Source: Falsiruegeria mediterranea M17
GTDB lineage: Bacteria > Pseudomonadota > Alphaproteobacteria > Rhodobacterales > Rhodobacteraceae
DNA length: 64,000 nucleotides
Reading direction: 5' to 3'
Assembly (NCBI RefSeq): GCF_900302455.1
Contig: NZ_ONZG01000001.1
Span: 186,001-250,000, forward strand
Position numbers and translations under genes: made by a program
In this document: one piece after another, positions 53,014 through 61,772 of the stretch
How positions within the stretch are numbered: position 1 is the stretch's first letter
Layout: each line of letters opens with the position of its first letter
Notes under the pieces: generated by a model
The model's input: the letters and a program-made list of their open reading frames with translations, nothing else
Database searches by the model: none
What the model was told of the DNA's origin: nothing

Positions 53014-55134
53014 ATGCCCGCGTCTACGTCGAAACATGTCGGAACCTCGGCCCCTACCCGCGCAGCCCCAGTGCTGTTACGCGGACAGGGTCAATATGCT
53101 GATGACGTCAAACTGGATGCGCCGCTTTACGTTGCCTTTCACCGCAGCCCGGTGTCCTTTGGTCGGATCACGTCCCTGAACGTGGAAGACGCCCGCGAGA
53201 GCGAGGGGGTTTTGGCCGTCCACACGGGCGCGGATGTCTCGGACTTCGACACCTTGGCCGTAAATCAGGTGATCCCGCTGCTGCATCCGTTGGATTATCC
53301 TGTCCTGGCCAGATCGCAGGTTGAAAGCGTCGGCCAACCTATTGCCGCCGTTTTGGCAGACACCCCTTCTCAGGCGATGGAAGCAGCAGAACTCATTTTC
53401 GCCGATCTGGACGAGGGTGCCCCCACACCGCTGCAAACAATTGCCGCCGACAAATGGACCGATGGCAATGTGACGGACCATTTCGCCACCGCAGCACATG
53501 TGGTTGAGGTTGCATTGCAGCACCCGCGTCTCGCTCCCAATCCGATGGAACCGCGCACAATTTCGGTCGCTTTTCATGCTGAGACAGATACCGTGACAGC
53601 CTGGCATTCGACCCAGACGCCGCATCGGTCGCGGTCAGAGCTCAGTCGTATTTTGGACATCGACCCCAACCGCATCCGGGTCATTGCCACCCACGTGGGC
53701 GGGGCGTTTGGAATGAAGGGGTCGATCTACCCCGAAGAGGTCTTTGCCGTCTGGGCCGCCTTCACCCACAAGCGCAACGTGAAATGGACCGCCACCCGGT
53801 CCGAAGAGTTCCTGTCCGCCACCCATGGGCGCGGCGTGCGCAGCACCGGGCGGCTGGCTGTAGATGATCAGGGCAACTTCCTTGCACTCGACGCGCGCAT
53901 TGATGCCCCCGTTGGCGCTTGGCTGCCAAACAGCGGTTTGATCACGGCTTGGAATGCGGCGCGATTGCTGCCCACCGGTTACAAGGTCGGGACGCTGGAT
54001 ATAGAAACCAAAGCCATCCAGCGGCGGGTCGGCCCTACGGGTATCTACCGCGGCGCCGGGCGGCCCGAAGCGAACTGCCTGATGGAACGTCTGGTGGATA
54101 AGGCGGCCAGGGCCCTTGGGTGCGATCCAATTGACCTGCGCCTGCAGAACCTCTTGCCCTCGGATCAACTGCCCCATGCCACGGCCACTGGAAACCTGCT
54201 CGATTCCGGCGACTACCCCAGCGCCTTGACCCAGTTGCGGGATCACACCGCCTATGACGCGTTTAAGATGGAGCGCGACCGCCGCCGCGCTGCTGGCGAA
54301 TTGGTCGGCATTGGCGTGTGTTTCTATGTTGAGCCGTCGGGTGCCGGTTGGGAAAGCGCGCGGGTCAAGATGAATACCGACGGCACCGTGCAGGTGGACA
54401 GCGGCAGTTCCTCGCAAGGCCACGAGCGCGAGATGGTTTTTGCCCAGATCGCGGCAGATGCGCTTGGGGTGGAGATGGAACAGATCACTGTCCGTTGCGG
54501 CGACACTGGTACTTGTCCCGAAGGGATCGGCGCGCTTGCGAGCAGATCAACCGCCATCGGCGGCAGCGCCGTAATGAAGGCCTGCGAAGACATCCGTGTG
54601 CGCCTTGATCAGGGCCAATCCCTGCCGCTGACGTCCGAAGTACGTTACGAAAACGAAGGCCAGGCTTGGGGCTATGGCGCCTATCTGGCGATGCTGTCGA
54701 TCTGCGCCGAAACCGGGACACCCACAGTCGAAAAGATCGCCTGCGTCGATGACACCGGCCGCATCATCAACCCAGACCTGGTCAAGGGGCAGGTTCAGGG
54801 CGGTTTTGCTCAAGGCCTGGGCGAGGCCCTGATGGAACAGGTGGTGTTCGACGAGGACGGGCAACTGTTGACCGGATCGTTCATGGATTACGCCATGCCG
54901 CGCGCAGATGACGTTCCATCGCTGGCGATGCGCACGTTCGAAACCCCCAGTCCGCTCAACGCACTGGGGGCCAAGGGCGTAGGCGAGGCCGGAACCATCG
55001 GCGCGCCGCCCGCCATTCTGAACGCCGCCATCGACGCGCTCAGCCCGCTGGGCGTGACCGACCTGAACATGCCGCTGACTGCACATTCCCTCTGGCAGGC
55101 GATGCAAGAGGCCAAAGAAGGACCTAGCCCATGA
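53014..55134 (+). CDS. Xanthine dehydrogenase/CoxL-family molybdopterin-binding large subunit
   Basis: 706 aa. An N-terminal a/b hammerhead domain (about 25-140) is followed by molybdopterin-binding domains. The active-site loop is GIYRGAGRPE, i.e. form II (not the CO-oxidising form with AYxCSFR). The catalytic base glutamate lies in GAKGVGEAGTIG. It is about 60 residues shorter than usual, apparently between GGSAVMKACEDIRVRLDQG and the next conserved block. No FeS or FAD subunit gene is in the window. Substrate unknown. ATG 53014 is preferred over GTG 53008; ATG 52995 is out of frame. Confidence 0.87.
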   Translation: MPASTSKHVGTSAPTRAAPVLLRGQGQYADDVKLDAPLYVAFHRSPVSFGRITSLNVEDARESEGVLAVHTGADVSDFDTLAVNQVIPLLHPLDYPVLARSQVESVGQPIAAVLADTPSQAMEAAELIFADLDEGAPTPLQTIAADKWTDGNVTDHFATAAHVVEVALQHPRLAPNPMEPRTISVAFHAETDTVTAWHSTQTPHRSRSELSRILDIDPNRIRVIATHVGGAFGMKGSIYPEEVFAVWAAFTHKRNVKWTATRSEEFLSATHGRGVRSTGRLAVDDQGNFLALDARIDAPVGAWLPNSGLITAWNAARLLPTGYKVGTLDIETKAIQRRVGPTGIYRGAGRPEANCLMERLVDKAARALGCDPIDLRLQNLLPSDQLPHATATGNLLDSGDYPSALTQLRDHTAYDAFKMERDRRRAAGELVGIGVCFYVEPSGAGWESARVKMNTDGTVQVDSGSSSQGHEREMVFAQIAADALGVEMEQITVRCGDTGTCPEGIGALASRSTAIGGSAVMKACEDIRVRLDQGQSLPLTSEVRYENEGQAWGYGAYLAMLSICAETGTPTVEKIACVDDTGRIINPDLVKGQVQGGFAQGLGEALMEQVVFDEDGQLLTGSFMDYAMPRADDVPSLAMRTFETPSPLNALGAKGVGEAGTIGAPPAILNAAIDALSPLGVTDLNMPLTAHSLWQAMQEAKEGPSP

Positions 55135-56084
55135 AGTATTCGAAACTCGACGCCAAGGATTACGCCCGCGAGAACATGCGCGGGATCTGGGCCGCCGCGC
55201 TCAACCCGTTTAACACGGACGGGTCGTTCAACGAGGCCGGGCTGCGCTCGAACATCCGCCATTGGGTGGACGATCTGGACATCCAGGGTCTGTTCATCGC
55301 CGGCAAACAGGGCGAGTTCTTTTCCATGTCACTGGACGAGCGGAAACGGAATTTCGAGATCGCCGTCGAAGAATGTGACGGCAAGGCTGGCACGATCATG
55401 TCTGCCTCGGACCAAAACTTTGACACCGTGGTGGAACTGGCCAAGCACGCTCAGGATTGCGGCGCCGACTATGTGGTGGTGCACGCGCCGATCCTGCATT
55501 TTGTCACCGATCAGGACGACACGGTTTACAACTACTATAAGGAACTTTGCGACCGCGCCGATATCGGGATCGCCATGTGGAGCCACCCAGACAGCGGTTA
55601 CCTGATGTCGCCCGAGCTTTGCGCGCGGGTGGCCGATCTGCCCAACATCGTCGCCATCAAGTACTCGGTTCCGCGTGAGATGTATGTGAAACTGACCCAT
55701 CTGGTTGGTGACAAGATCCACGTCTCGACCGCGTCCGAGGCCGAATGGCTGGACAACATCGAAGAGCTGGATTGGAAGCTCTACCTCTGTTCGTCCCCGC
55801 CGTATCAAATACAGACAAAGAACGATCAGCGGATGAACCAATACACCCGGTTGGCGTTTGAAGGGAAATTCGCCGAAGCCCGCAAAGTGCGCGACAGCCT
55901 GGAGCCCGTGCGAGAGGCCATCAAACGCACGAAACCCGGCGGCAAACCGCAAGCGCACGGCAAATACTGGCAAGAACTGCTGGGTCAGGTGGGCGGCCCG
56001 GTGCGCTCGCCCCTATTGCAACTGACCGACGCCGAAAAGGCGGCGACGCGTGAAGCGTTCGAAGGCTGCGGTCTGAAACTGTGA
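55131..56084 (+). CDS. DapA-family lyase/aldolase (dihydrodipicolinate synthase superfamily)
   Basis: 317 aa TIM barrel. The Schiff-base lysine is K177 in PNIVAIKYSVP. The usual YxxP-type tyrosine region reads MWSHPDSGY, so the catalytic tyrosine is not in its normal place. It is coupled to the molybdopterin enzyme by an ATGA overlap, so the two probably work in one catabolic route in which a hydroxylated intermediate is cleaved or dehydrated. Not a lysine-pathway DapA by context. Confidence 0.83.
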   Translation: MKYSKLDAKDYARENMRGIWAAALNPFNTDGSFNEAGLRSNIRHWVDDLDIQGLFIAGKQGEFFSMSLDERKRNFEIAVEECDGKAGTIMSASDQNFDTVVELAKHAQDCGADYVVVHAPILHFVTDQDDTVYNYYKELCDRADIGIAMWSHPDSGYLMSPELCARVADLPNIVAIKYSVPREMYVKLTHLVGDKIHVSTASEAEWLDNIEELDWKLYLCSSPPYQIQTKNDQRMNQYTRLAFEGKFAEARKVRDSLEPVREAIKRTKPGGKPQAHGKYWQELLGQVGGPVRSPLLQLTDAEKAATREAFEGCGLKL

Positions 56085-56132
56085 CCTAGGGTTGGGGAAT
56101 CACCTGGCATTGATTCCTATGCTAACAAAAAT

Positions 56133-56168
56133 ACGTGGCCCGGAATTGCCCTCCTCGGCCACGTTTTT
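56133..56168. terminator. Bidirectional terminator between the DapA-like and MarR genes
   Basis: 8-bp stem ACGTGGCC/GGCCACGT with a 16-base loop. It is followed by TTTTT on the plus strand and, on the minus strand, by an AT-tract ending in five T residues. It lies between convergent genes and can end both transcripts. Confidence 0.8.
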
Positions 56169-56198
56169 CACATCATTTGCCAAGTGCAATTGTGGCGA

Positions 56199-56636
56199 TC
56201 ACGTTTCCTTGAGGCCATCAAGCTCATTGAGCAAATCAAGCAGCAATTCGAACCGATCCTCCCCCATCTGATCGCGCAACTGCCGGGTCAGTTCGATGCT
56301 GGTGCCCAGGTTCTCGCGAATGATGTTTGCGCCTGTCTCGGTCACTTCGACGATCTGCTTGCGCCCATCTTGGGGGTCGGGATGTCGATGGATCAGCCCC
56401 TTCTCCTCCAACTTTTGCAGGATACGGGTAAGGCTGGGCAGCAACAGACAGGCCTTTTGCGCAATATGCGTCGGGTCCTGCGCACCTTCTTCGGTCAGCA
56501 CCCTGAGCACACGCCATTGTTGTTCTGTGATGTCCACATCGGCCAGCATGGCACGGATCGGCCCCATCACCTTTTCCCGCCCACGCAACAGCATGATCGG
56601 CAAAGAACGCGAAATTTTCCGGTCGGAACTGGTCAT
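56199..56636 (-). CDS. MarR-family regulator (HpaR-like)
   Basis: 145 aa winged helix: LADVDITEQQWRVLRVLTEE, HIAQKACLLLPSLTRILQKL, then the RHPDPQDGRKQIVEVT wing. The LLPSLTRILQKLE and QDGRKQ pattern is that of HpaR-type repressors of aromatic-acid catabolism. It is divergent from the HpaI-type aldolase gene, so it probably represses it. ATG 56636 is used; ATG 56642 is two codons further upstream. Confidence 0.87.
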   Translation of the reverse strand: MTSSDRKISRSLPIMLLRGREKVMGPIRAMLADVDITEQQWRVLRVLTEEGAQDPTHIAQKACLLLPSLTRILQKLEEKGLIHRHPDPQDGRKQIVEVTETGANIIRENLGTSIELTRQLRDQMGEDRFELLLDLLNELDGLKET

Positions 56637-56852
56637 GTCCAACTGTCACAGATTAGGTTCCGCAGTTCAACTGTAGAGTGTTTCGCAGCATTCCACACAC
56701 CGCTATGCGCAATTCCTGCAGCGATCCGGGCATTTCCGAAACAACAAGTGACACTCTATGGACAACGCGTTTCCCACCCGTTTAACGTCGCGCAAGATCC
56801 GACATGTTTACCCCACAGCATCTGAAATCTCACACCACAGAAAGGTTCCGCA

Positions 56853-57632
56853 ATGTCAGCGCCAGCTAACCCGTTTAAACAGGCCCTAGCCCGAGGCGAA
56901 ACGCAGATCGGATGCTGGATGAGCCTTGCTGAACCCGCCTGCGCGGAAATAATGGGCACTGCCGGGTTCGATTGGCTGGTGGTGGACGGCGAGCACGGGC
57001 CCAACGACATCCGCTCGATCCGCGATCAATTGATTGCATTGGCCGCCAGCGCGTCGCACCCGGTTGTGCGCGTGCCCATTGGCGAGACTTGGATCATCAA
57101 ACAGGTGCTGGATGCGGGCGCACAAACGGTCCTGGTTCCGATTGTCGAAACCGCAGACCAAGCGCGCGAATTGGTGAGGGCCTGTCAGTACCCACCGCAC
57201 GGCACCCGGGGTGTCGGCGCGATGGCAGCTCGGGCCACCATGTTCGGCTCGACCTCTGACTATATCCAGACTGCAGACCAAGAAATCTGCTTGTTGGTCC
57301 AAGTCGAAAACCGCGCCGGGATGGAGGCGCTGGACGAAATTCTGACCGTTGACGGCATCGACGGGGTCTTTATCGGACCGGCGGATCTGTCCACCGACAT
57401 GGGGTTCCAAGGCGACAGCACCGCGCCCGAGGTGCGCGCAGCGATCGCCGACGCGCTAAAACGGATCAAGGCGGCAGGCAAGGCGCCCGGCATTCTGGGT
57501 GTGGCCGAGGAATCGACACAGTCTTATCTGGAAATGGGGGCGCAGTTTCTGGCGGTTGGAATCGACGTGCTCATTCTCGCAAACCACGCGCGGGCACTGG
57601 CCAAGCAGTGGAAAGAAAAAGCTAAGTCTTAA
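56853..57632 (+). CDS. HpaI/HpcH-type class II aldolase
   Basis: 259 aa 2-oxo-acid aldolase. Visible are the metal and catalytic residues in VVDGEHGPNDIRS (E-H) and VQVENRAGMEALDEIL, the phosphate/substrate Arg in RGVGAMAAR, and VFIGPADLSTDMG. The best-known members cleave 4-hydroxy-2-oxoheptanedioate to pyruvate and succinic semialdehyde or 2-keto-3-deoxyglucarate. An HpaR-like gene beside it fits an aromatic or sugar-acid route, but no further hpa gene is in the window. It overlaps the convergent DUF3095 gene by 11 bases. Confidence 0.87.
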   Translation: MSAPANPFKQALARGETQIGCWMSLAEPACAEIMGTAGFDWLVVDGEHGPNDIRSIRDQLIALAASASHPVVRVPIGETWIIKQVLDAGAQTVLVPIVETADQARELVRACQYPPHGTRGVGAMAARATMFGSTSDYIQTADQEICLLVQVENRAGMEALDEILTVDGIDGVFIGPADLSTDMGFQGDSTAPEVRAAIADALKRIKAAGKAPGILGVAEESTQSYLEMGAQFLAVGIDVLILANHARALAKQWKEKAKS

Positions 57633-58794
57633 GCTGTGCGGCGGCTTGCGCATAGCCGCCAGCCGCCCCGTCGATGAAATGCACGTGGTCGTCTTGCATG
57701 GCCGAGGGTACGAAACAGGTAACCATCGCCTCGGACTGGGCAAACAACCCATAGCGGACTTTGCCGCGTGTTTCGGCGTTGGATAGGATCGCCTCGATCC
57801 TCGCGCGGGTATTGGGGTCGCAATCCAGCGTCATCTTGAGCCCGTCTTCGAACTTGCGATAATCCGCGTTGGCGCTGAGCATACGTTTGTAGTGCATCGG
57901 ATCGAACGAACCCACGTTGAGGTCTGTCTTGAACAAGGTCCAACTGAACAGCGTTTTGAAGAACAAACTGCATTTGAATAGCCAGACCGGCATATGCCCC
58001 CGCAGCGAATGCGCCTCGAGGTTCAGACCGGGTGAAGACCAACCAACCCGCGGTCCGTTGACCGGAACAGGATGACCTGCCCGGTTCAAACCGCCAATGG
58101 TCTGTACAACTCTTTGCGCGATGTCGGCAAAGTCACGCTCGGACGCGCCAGATGTTGGCAGAACCACCAGGGACAGGATTTCCCCCTGTTCAGCCCGCAC
58201 GTTGGTCCATCGGCAAGACAATCCGGTCAGATCAGGCTCGGCCCCGGGATCAGAAAGGCCAACCATCATGTGCCCGGCCTTCATCTGCTCGTCGACCCAG
58301 GCCAGACCACCACCGGCAAACATCGCATAGTCCGCTCCGCTGGAGGCCGCAAACCGGGCGACCCGCACATCGACACCAGCCTTACGAATGTCAGGCGCCG
58401 GAGCAATCGCCGCGCGCAGTTCGATGTCAAACTTTTCCGATGCCCAACGGCGTAGATCAGCCAGCGTTCGCTCTGCGATCTCGCGCTGTGAAACGTGCAA
58501 CGCAAAAGACGCGCCGTCCCCACCGAACACATACGGAAACGTATTGCTGCCAATGGCATTGGCAATGGCCGAGATCACAGCAGCACCCACCATGTTAACG
58601 GTTTTGTAGCGGCCATTTGCAATTTCGCCTGTGGAGTTAACAATGTCCGCGGTACCCACGAACCAATCATTCGGAACCGGCTTGTAGTGCGACGGCTCGG
58701 TCAGCACGTCGAAGCTCGCCGTTATGTCCAGCGCCTCATAGAATCGCGCGCTGGTTCGCGCCTGCGTTTCGGGTATCTGCTCGTGCACGTTCAT
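57622..58794 (-). CDS. DUF3095 protein, nucleotidyl-cyclase-like fold
   Basis: 390 aa. The N-terminal FYEALDITASFDVLTEPSHY, the central GTADIVNSTGEIANGRYKTV and FPYVFGGDGASFAL define DUF3095. The ADIxxST...FGGDGA arrangement looks like a class III nucleotidyl cyclase core, with acidic residues at the metal positions (D50 in TADI and D94 in GGDGA). Function not established. It is divergent from the MFS gene and overlaps the aldolase tail to tail. Confidence 0.8.
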   Translation of the reverse strand: MNVHEQIPETQARTSARFYEALDITASFDVLTEPSHYKPVPNDWFVGTADIVNSTGEIANGRYKTVNMVGAAVISAIANAIGSNTFPYVFGGDGASFALHVSQREIAERTLADLRRWASEKFDIELRAAIAPAPDIRKAGVDVRVARFAASSGADYAMFAGGGLAWVDEQMKAGHMMVGLSDPGAEPDLTGLSCRWTNVRAEQGEILSLVVLPTSGASERDFADIAQRVVQTIGGLNRAGHPVPVNGPRVGWSSPGLNLEAHSLRGHMPVWLFKCSLFFKTLFSWTLFKTDLNVGSFDPMHYKRMLSANADYRKFEDGLKMTLDCDPNTRARIEAILSNAETRGKVRYGLFAQSEAMVTCFVPSAMQDDHVHFIDGAAGGYAQAAAQLKT

Positions 58795-58913
58795 TCGCCG
58801 AAGTTAACGCGCGCGGTCGCATTGTCGCGCTATTGCAACAAAACACACGGGCTTGTGCATGGTTGGTTAACATGTCACCCATCTGCCCGAGGAGTCATGC
58901 AGAGGGCTGTCAC

Positions 58914-60086
58914 ATGCAGGTAGGGTTGATCATATTATGTCTGGCTTACGTGCTGAGCCAATTCTTCCGCGCCTTTCTGGCCGTGCTTGCCGGTGTGTTG
59001 AACCAGGATATTGGAGCAAGTCCCGATGATCTGGCCTTTGCGTCCGGCCTCTGGTTCCTGACTTTTGCCGCGATGCAACTGCCGGTGGGTTTGGCGCTGG
59101 ACAAGATCGGTCCGCGACGTACGGCTGCGGTGCTTTTGCTCGCAGGCGGCAGCGGCGGTGCAGTTTTGTTTGCCTTGGCCACAACCCCCATTCACGTGAG
59201 CCTGTCGATGGTCCTGATCGGGATCGGATGCTCGCCTGTGCTTATGGCGTCCTACTATATCTTTGCCCGCAACTATCCTCCGGCGCGCTTTGCCACCCTG
59301 GCCGCGCTGATGCTGGGCGTAGGTTCAAGCGGTAATCTGGTTGCCTCTTACCCCACCGCCCTGGCCGTCGAGTTGATCGGCTGGCGCAGCACGCTGATGG
59401 GGTTGGCGGTTTTGTCCGGCCTGGTTGCCCTGGGCATCTGGTTGACAGTCAAGGACCCTGAACCCGTTGAAACAGAAGAGAAAGGGTCGCTGCTCGACCT
59501 GCTGAAACTGCCTGCGCTTTGGGCCATTCTACCGCTGATGTTCGTGGCCTACGCCCCATCCGGCGCGATACGGGGCCTTTGGGCTGGTCCGTATCTGTCC
59601 GACGTGTTTGGCCTGTCGACCGGGCAGATTGGACAAGCCACGCTGGTCATGGGGGCCGCGATGATTGCAGGCACCTTTGTCTATGGCCCGCTGGACCGCA
59701 TCCTGGGTACACGCAAATGGGTGATCTTTGGCGGTAACCTGTTGTCCGCCGTGGCCTTGGCCGTGCTGTGCCTGTGGATTGACCAGGGCGTCTGGACCTC
59801 GGTTGTTCTGCTAGCGGTAATCGGGTTCACTGGGGCCACCTTCCCCGTCATCATGGCCCATGGTCGTGCATTTGTGCCCGCGCATCTGGTCGGGCGCGGT
59901 GTGACCCTGCTCAACCTCTTTGGTATCGGTGGCGTTGGGGTCATGCAGATCGCCTCGGGGCACTTGCACGAGGGCGCCACAGCCGCCACACCCGGAACAC
60001 CTTATGTGATCATATTCGGGTTCTTTGCCGTCACGTTGGCCGCCGGTCTGGTGATCTACCTATTCAGCCGCGACAGTGTGGACTGA
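58914..60086 (+). CDS. Major facilitator superfamily transporter
   Basis: 390 aa, 12 predicted transmembrane helices. The MFS loop 2-3 motif is seen in GLALDKIGPRRTAAVLLLAG, and a similar one in the second half in GPLDRILGTRKWVIFGG. The substrate is unknown. ATG 58914 is preceded by AGAGGG at 58901-58906; an upstream in-frame ATG at 58872 has no ribosome-binding site. Confidence 0.85.
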   Translation: MQVGLIILCLAYVLSQFFRAFLAVLAGVLNQDIGASPDDLAFASGLWFLTFAAMQLPVGLALDKIGPRRTAAVLLLAGGSGGAVLFALATTPIHVSLSMVLIGIGCSPVLMASYYIFARNYPPARFATLAALMLGVGSSGNLVASYPTALAVELIGWRSTLMGLAVLSGLVALGIWLTVKDPEPVETEEKGSLLDLLKLPALWAILPLMFVAYAPSGAIRGLWAGPYLSDVFGLSTGQIGQATLVMGAAMIAGTFVYGPLDRILGTRKWVIFGGNLLSAVALAVLCLWIDQGVWTSVVLLAVIGFTGATFPVIMAHGRAFVPAHLVGRGVTLLNLFGIGGVGVMQIASGHLHEGATAATPGTPYVIIFGFFAVTLAAGLVIYLFSRDSVD

Positions 60087-60181
60087 CACGGCTCTTTTGC
60101 CCCCATACCTCTTTCCCCCCGGCCACTTTCGCTGTATGGAACCGCCGCCGGTCATAAGACCGGGATATCTGGAGAAAGAAA

Positions 60182-61204
60182 ATGGGTTATCGCATCGTCG
60201 TCGTCGGCGCCACTGGCAACGTGGGCCGCGAAATGCTGAACATCCTGGCCGAGCGCCAGTTTCCCGTGGACGAGCTCGCCGTTCTGGCCAGCCGCCGTTC
60301 GCTGGGTACCGAAGTAAGCTTTGGCGATAAGACACTCACGACTCAGGATCTGGATACCTTTGATTTTACTGGTTGGGACATGGCGCTGTTCGCCGTGGGT
60401 TCCGAAGCAACCAAGGTCTATGCGCCCAAGGCGGCGGCGGCCGGTTGTACCGTGATCGACAACAGCTCGCTCTATCGCTACGACCCGGACATTCCGCTGA
60501 TCGTACCCGAGTGCAACCCGCAGGCGATCCACGACTACGCCAAGAAGAACATCATCGCCAACCCCAACTGCTCGACCGCGCAGATGGTTGTCGCGCTGAA
60601 GCCGCTGCACGACCGCGCCAAGATCAAGCGCGTTGTCGTCTCGACCTATCAATCGGTTTCGGGCGCGGGCAAAGAAGGCATGGACGAGCTGTGGGATCAG
60701 ACCAAAGCGGTCTACAACCCCACATCGGACGTGCCGCCGAAGAAGTTCCAAAAGCAGATCGCGTTCAACGTCATTCCGCAGATCGACGTCTTCATGGAAG
60801 ACGGCTCGACCAAGGAAGAGTGGAAGATGGTGGTTGAAACCAAAAAGATCGTCGACCCGTCGATCAAGGTCACAGCGACCTGCGTCCGCGTTCCCGTGTT
60901 CGTTGGCCACTCCGAGGCCGTTAACATCGAGTTCGAAGAGTTCCTGGACGAGGACGAAGCCCGCGACATCCTGCGCGAAGCACCCGGCATCATGGTGATC
61001 GACAAGCGCGAAGACGGCGGCTACGTCTCGCCCATCGAATGCGCGGGCGACTTTGCCACCTTCATCAGCCGTATCCGTCAGGACAGCACAATCGAAAACG
61101 GCATCAACCTGTGGTGTGTTAGCGACAACCTGCGTAAGGGCGCGGCCCTGAACGCCGTACAGATCGCAGAACTGCTGGGCCGTGAGGTCTTGAAAAAGGG
61201 CTAA
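60182..61204 (+). CDS. asd: Aspartate-semialdehyde dehydrogenase
   Basis: 340 aa, makes aspartate semialdehyde from aspartyl phosphate, the branch point to lysine, methionine and threonine. The NADP loop is VVVGATGNVGREML, the catalytic cysteine is in NPNCSTAQM, the histidine in VPVFVGHSEAVN. GGAGAAAGAA precedes ATG 60182. It stands alone; other genes of the pathway (dapD, dapE) are elsewhere in the window. Confidence 0.96.
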   Translation: MGYRIVVVGATGNVGREMLNILAERQFPVDELAVLASRRSLGTEVSFGDKTLTTQDLDTFDFTGWDMALFAVGSEATKVYAPKAAAAGCTVIDNSSLYRYDPDIPLIVPECNPQAIHDYAKKNIIANPNCSTAQMVVALKPLHDRAKIKRVVVSTYQSVSGAGKEGMDELWDQTKAVYNPTSDVPPKKFQKQIAFNVIPQIDVFMEDGSTKEEWKMVVETKKIVDPSIKVTATCVRVPVFVGHSEAVNIEFEEFLDEDEARDILREAPGIMVIDKREDGGYVSPIECAGDFATFISRIRQDSTIENGINLWCVSDNLRKGAALNAVQIAELLGREVLKKG

Positions 61205-61236
61205 GCCCCCACTTTCAAAACAGTTTCAGAGAACAC

Positions 61237-61266
61237 AAAGCCCCGCCAGAACAGGCGGGGCTTTTT
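61237..61266 (+). terminator. Rho-independent terminator after asd
   Basis: 11-bp stem AAAGCCCCGCC/GGCGGGGCTTT with a 6-base loop running into five T residues; 32 bases after the asd stop, ending at the convergent HEPN-like gene. Confidence 0.9.
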
Positions 61267-61772
61267 CAATCTGGGGCTTCCGCCCGCTGGAACGCCAGGT
61301 TCAAGTTTTCGAGGAACTGGTCAAATTCACTGCACTTTCTGATTTCGCGGTAGGCTTCATTCAACACAAAAAGCGCGGCCTGTATCAGTCGCTCATCTCT
61401 GTCACAGTCCCGCCATTTGTCGCCATGTACCAGATTGTTTCTAACGGTTTTGACACACTCAAAAAGATCTTCGCAATTTTGGGGTATGTCCAGGTTTGCC
61501 AACCAGTCGACCCCTCCTCCACCATCACTTCCCGTTGTTCTTGGTGGGCGATCAATAAATGCCTCGGTCTGAGCATCGGCCCTCATTCTGTCAAAAAACT
61601 GATCTGGCAGGTCACGTGCAAACGTTTCCCAAGCCGCTTGGGCATGGTTCTGTCTTCGAAATCCACCTCTTTTCATTGCATATTCAAACCGTCCAAAAAC
61701 GACAAAGAGATCATATGCCGACTGCGATAGGCTGTTGCGAAGGTGATCCTCCAATTTCCCTTTTTCATTCAT
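61266..61772 (-). CDS. Putative HEPN-fold protein
   Basis: 168 aa, mostly helical, no signal peptide. The motif VRNNLVHGDKW (R111, H116: R-x4-H) with an upstream ECVKTVRNN helix is the signature of HEPN ribonuclease or HEPN-like domains. I do not recognise the full family. A glycine-rich insert (GSDGGGGVDW) separates the two helical halves. The base composition is lower in GC than for neighbours. It is coupled to the SRPBCC gene by an ATGA overlap (61769-61772), with the SRPBCC gene first. Confidence 0.6.
   Translation of the reverse strand: MNEKGKLEDHLRNSLSQSAYDLFVVFGRFEYAMKRGGFRRQNHAQAAWETFARDLPDQFFDRMRADAQTEAFIDRPPRTTGSDGGGGVDWLANLDIPQNCEDLFECVKTVRNNLVHGDKWRDCDRDERLIQAALFVLNEAYREIRKCSEFDQFLENLNLAFQRAEAPD

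Noticed and set aside
58897-58923. Eight-codon leader peptide before the MFS gene
   Set aside because: GAGGAG lies only 2 bases before its ATG, too close for use, while AGAGGG is well placed for the MFS start at 58914. Likely chance.
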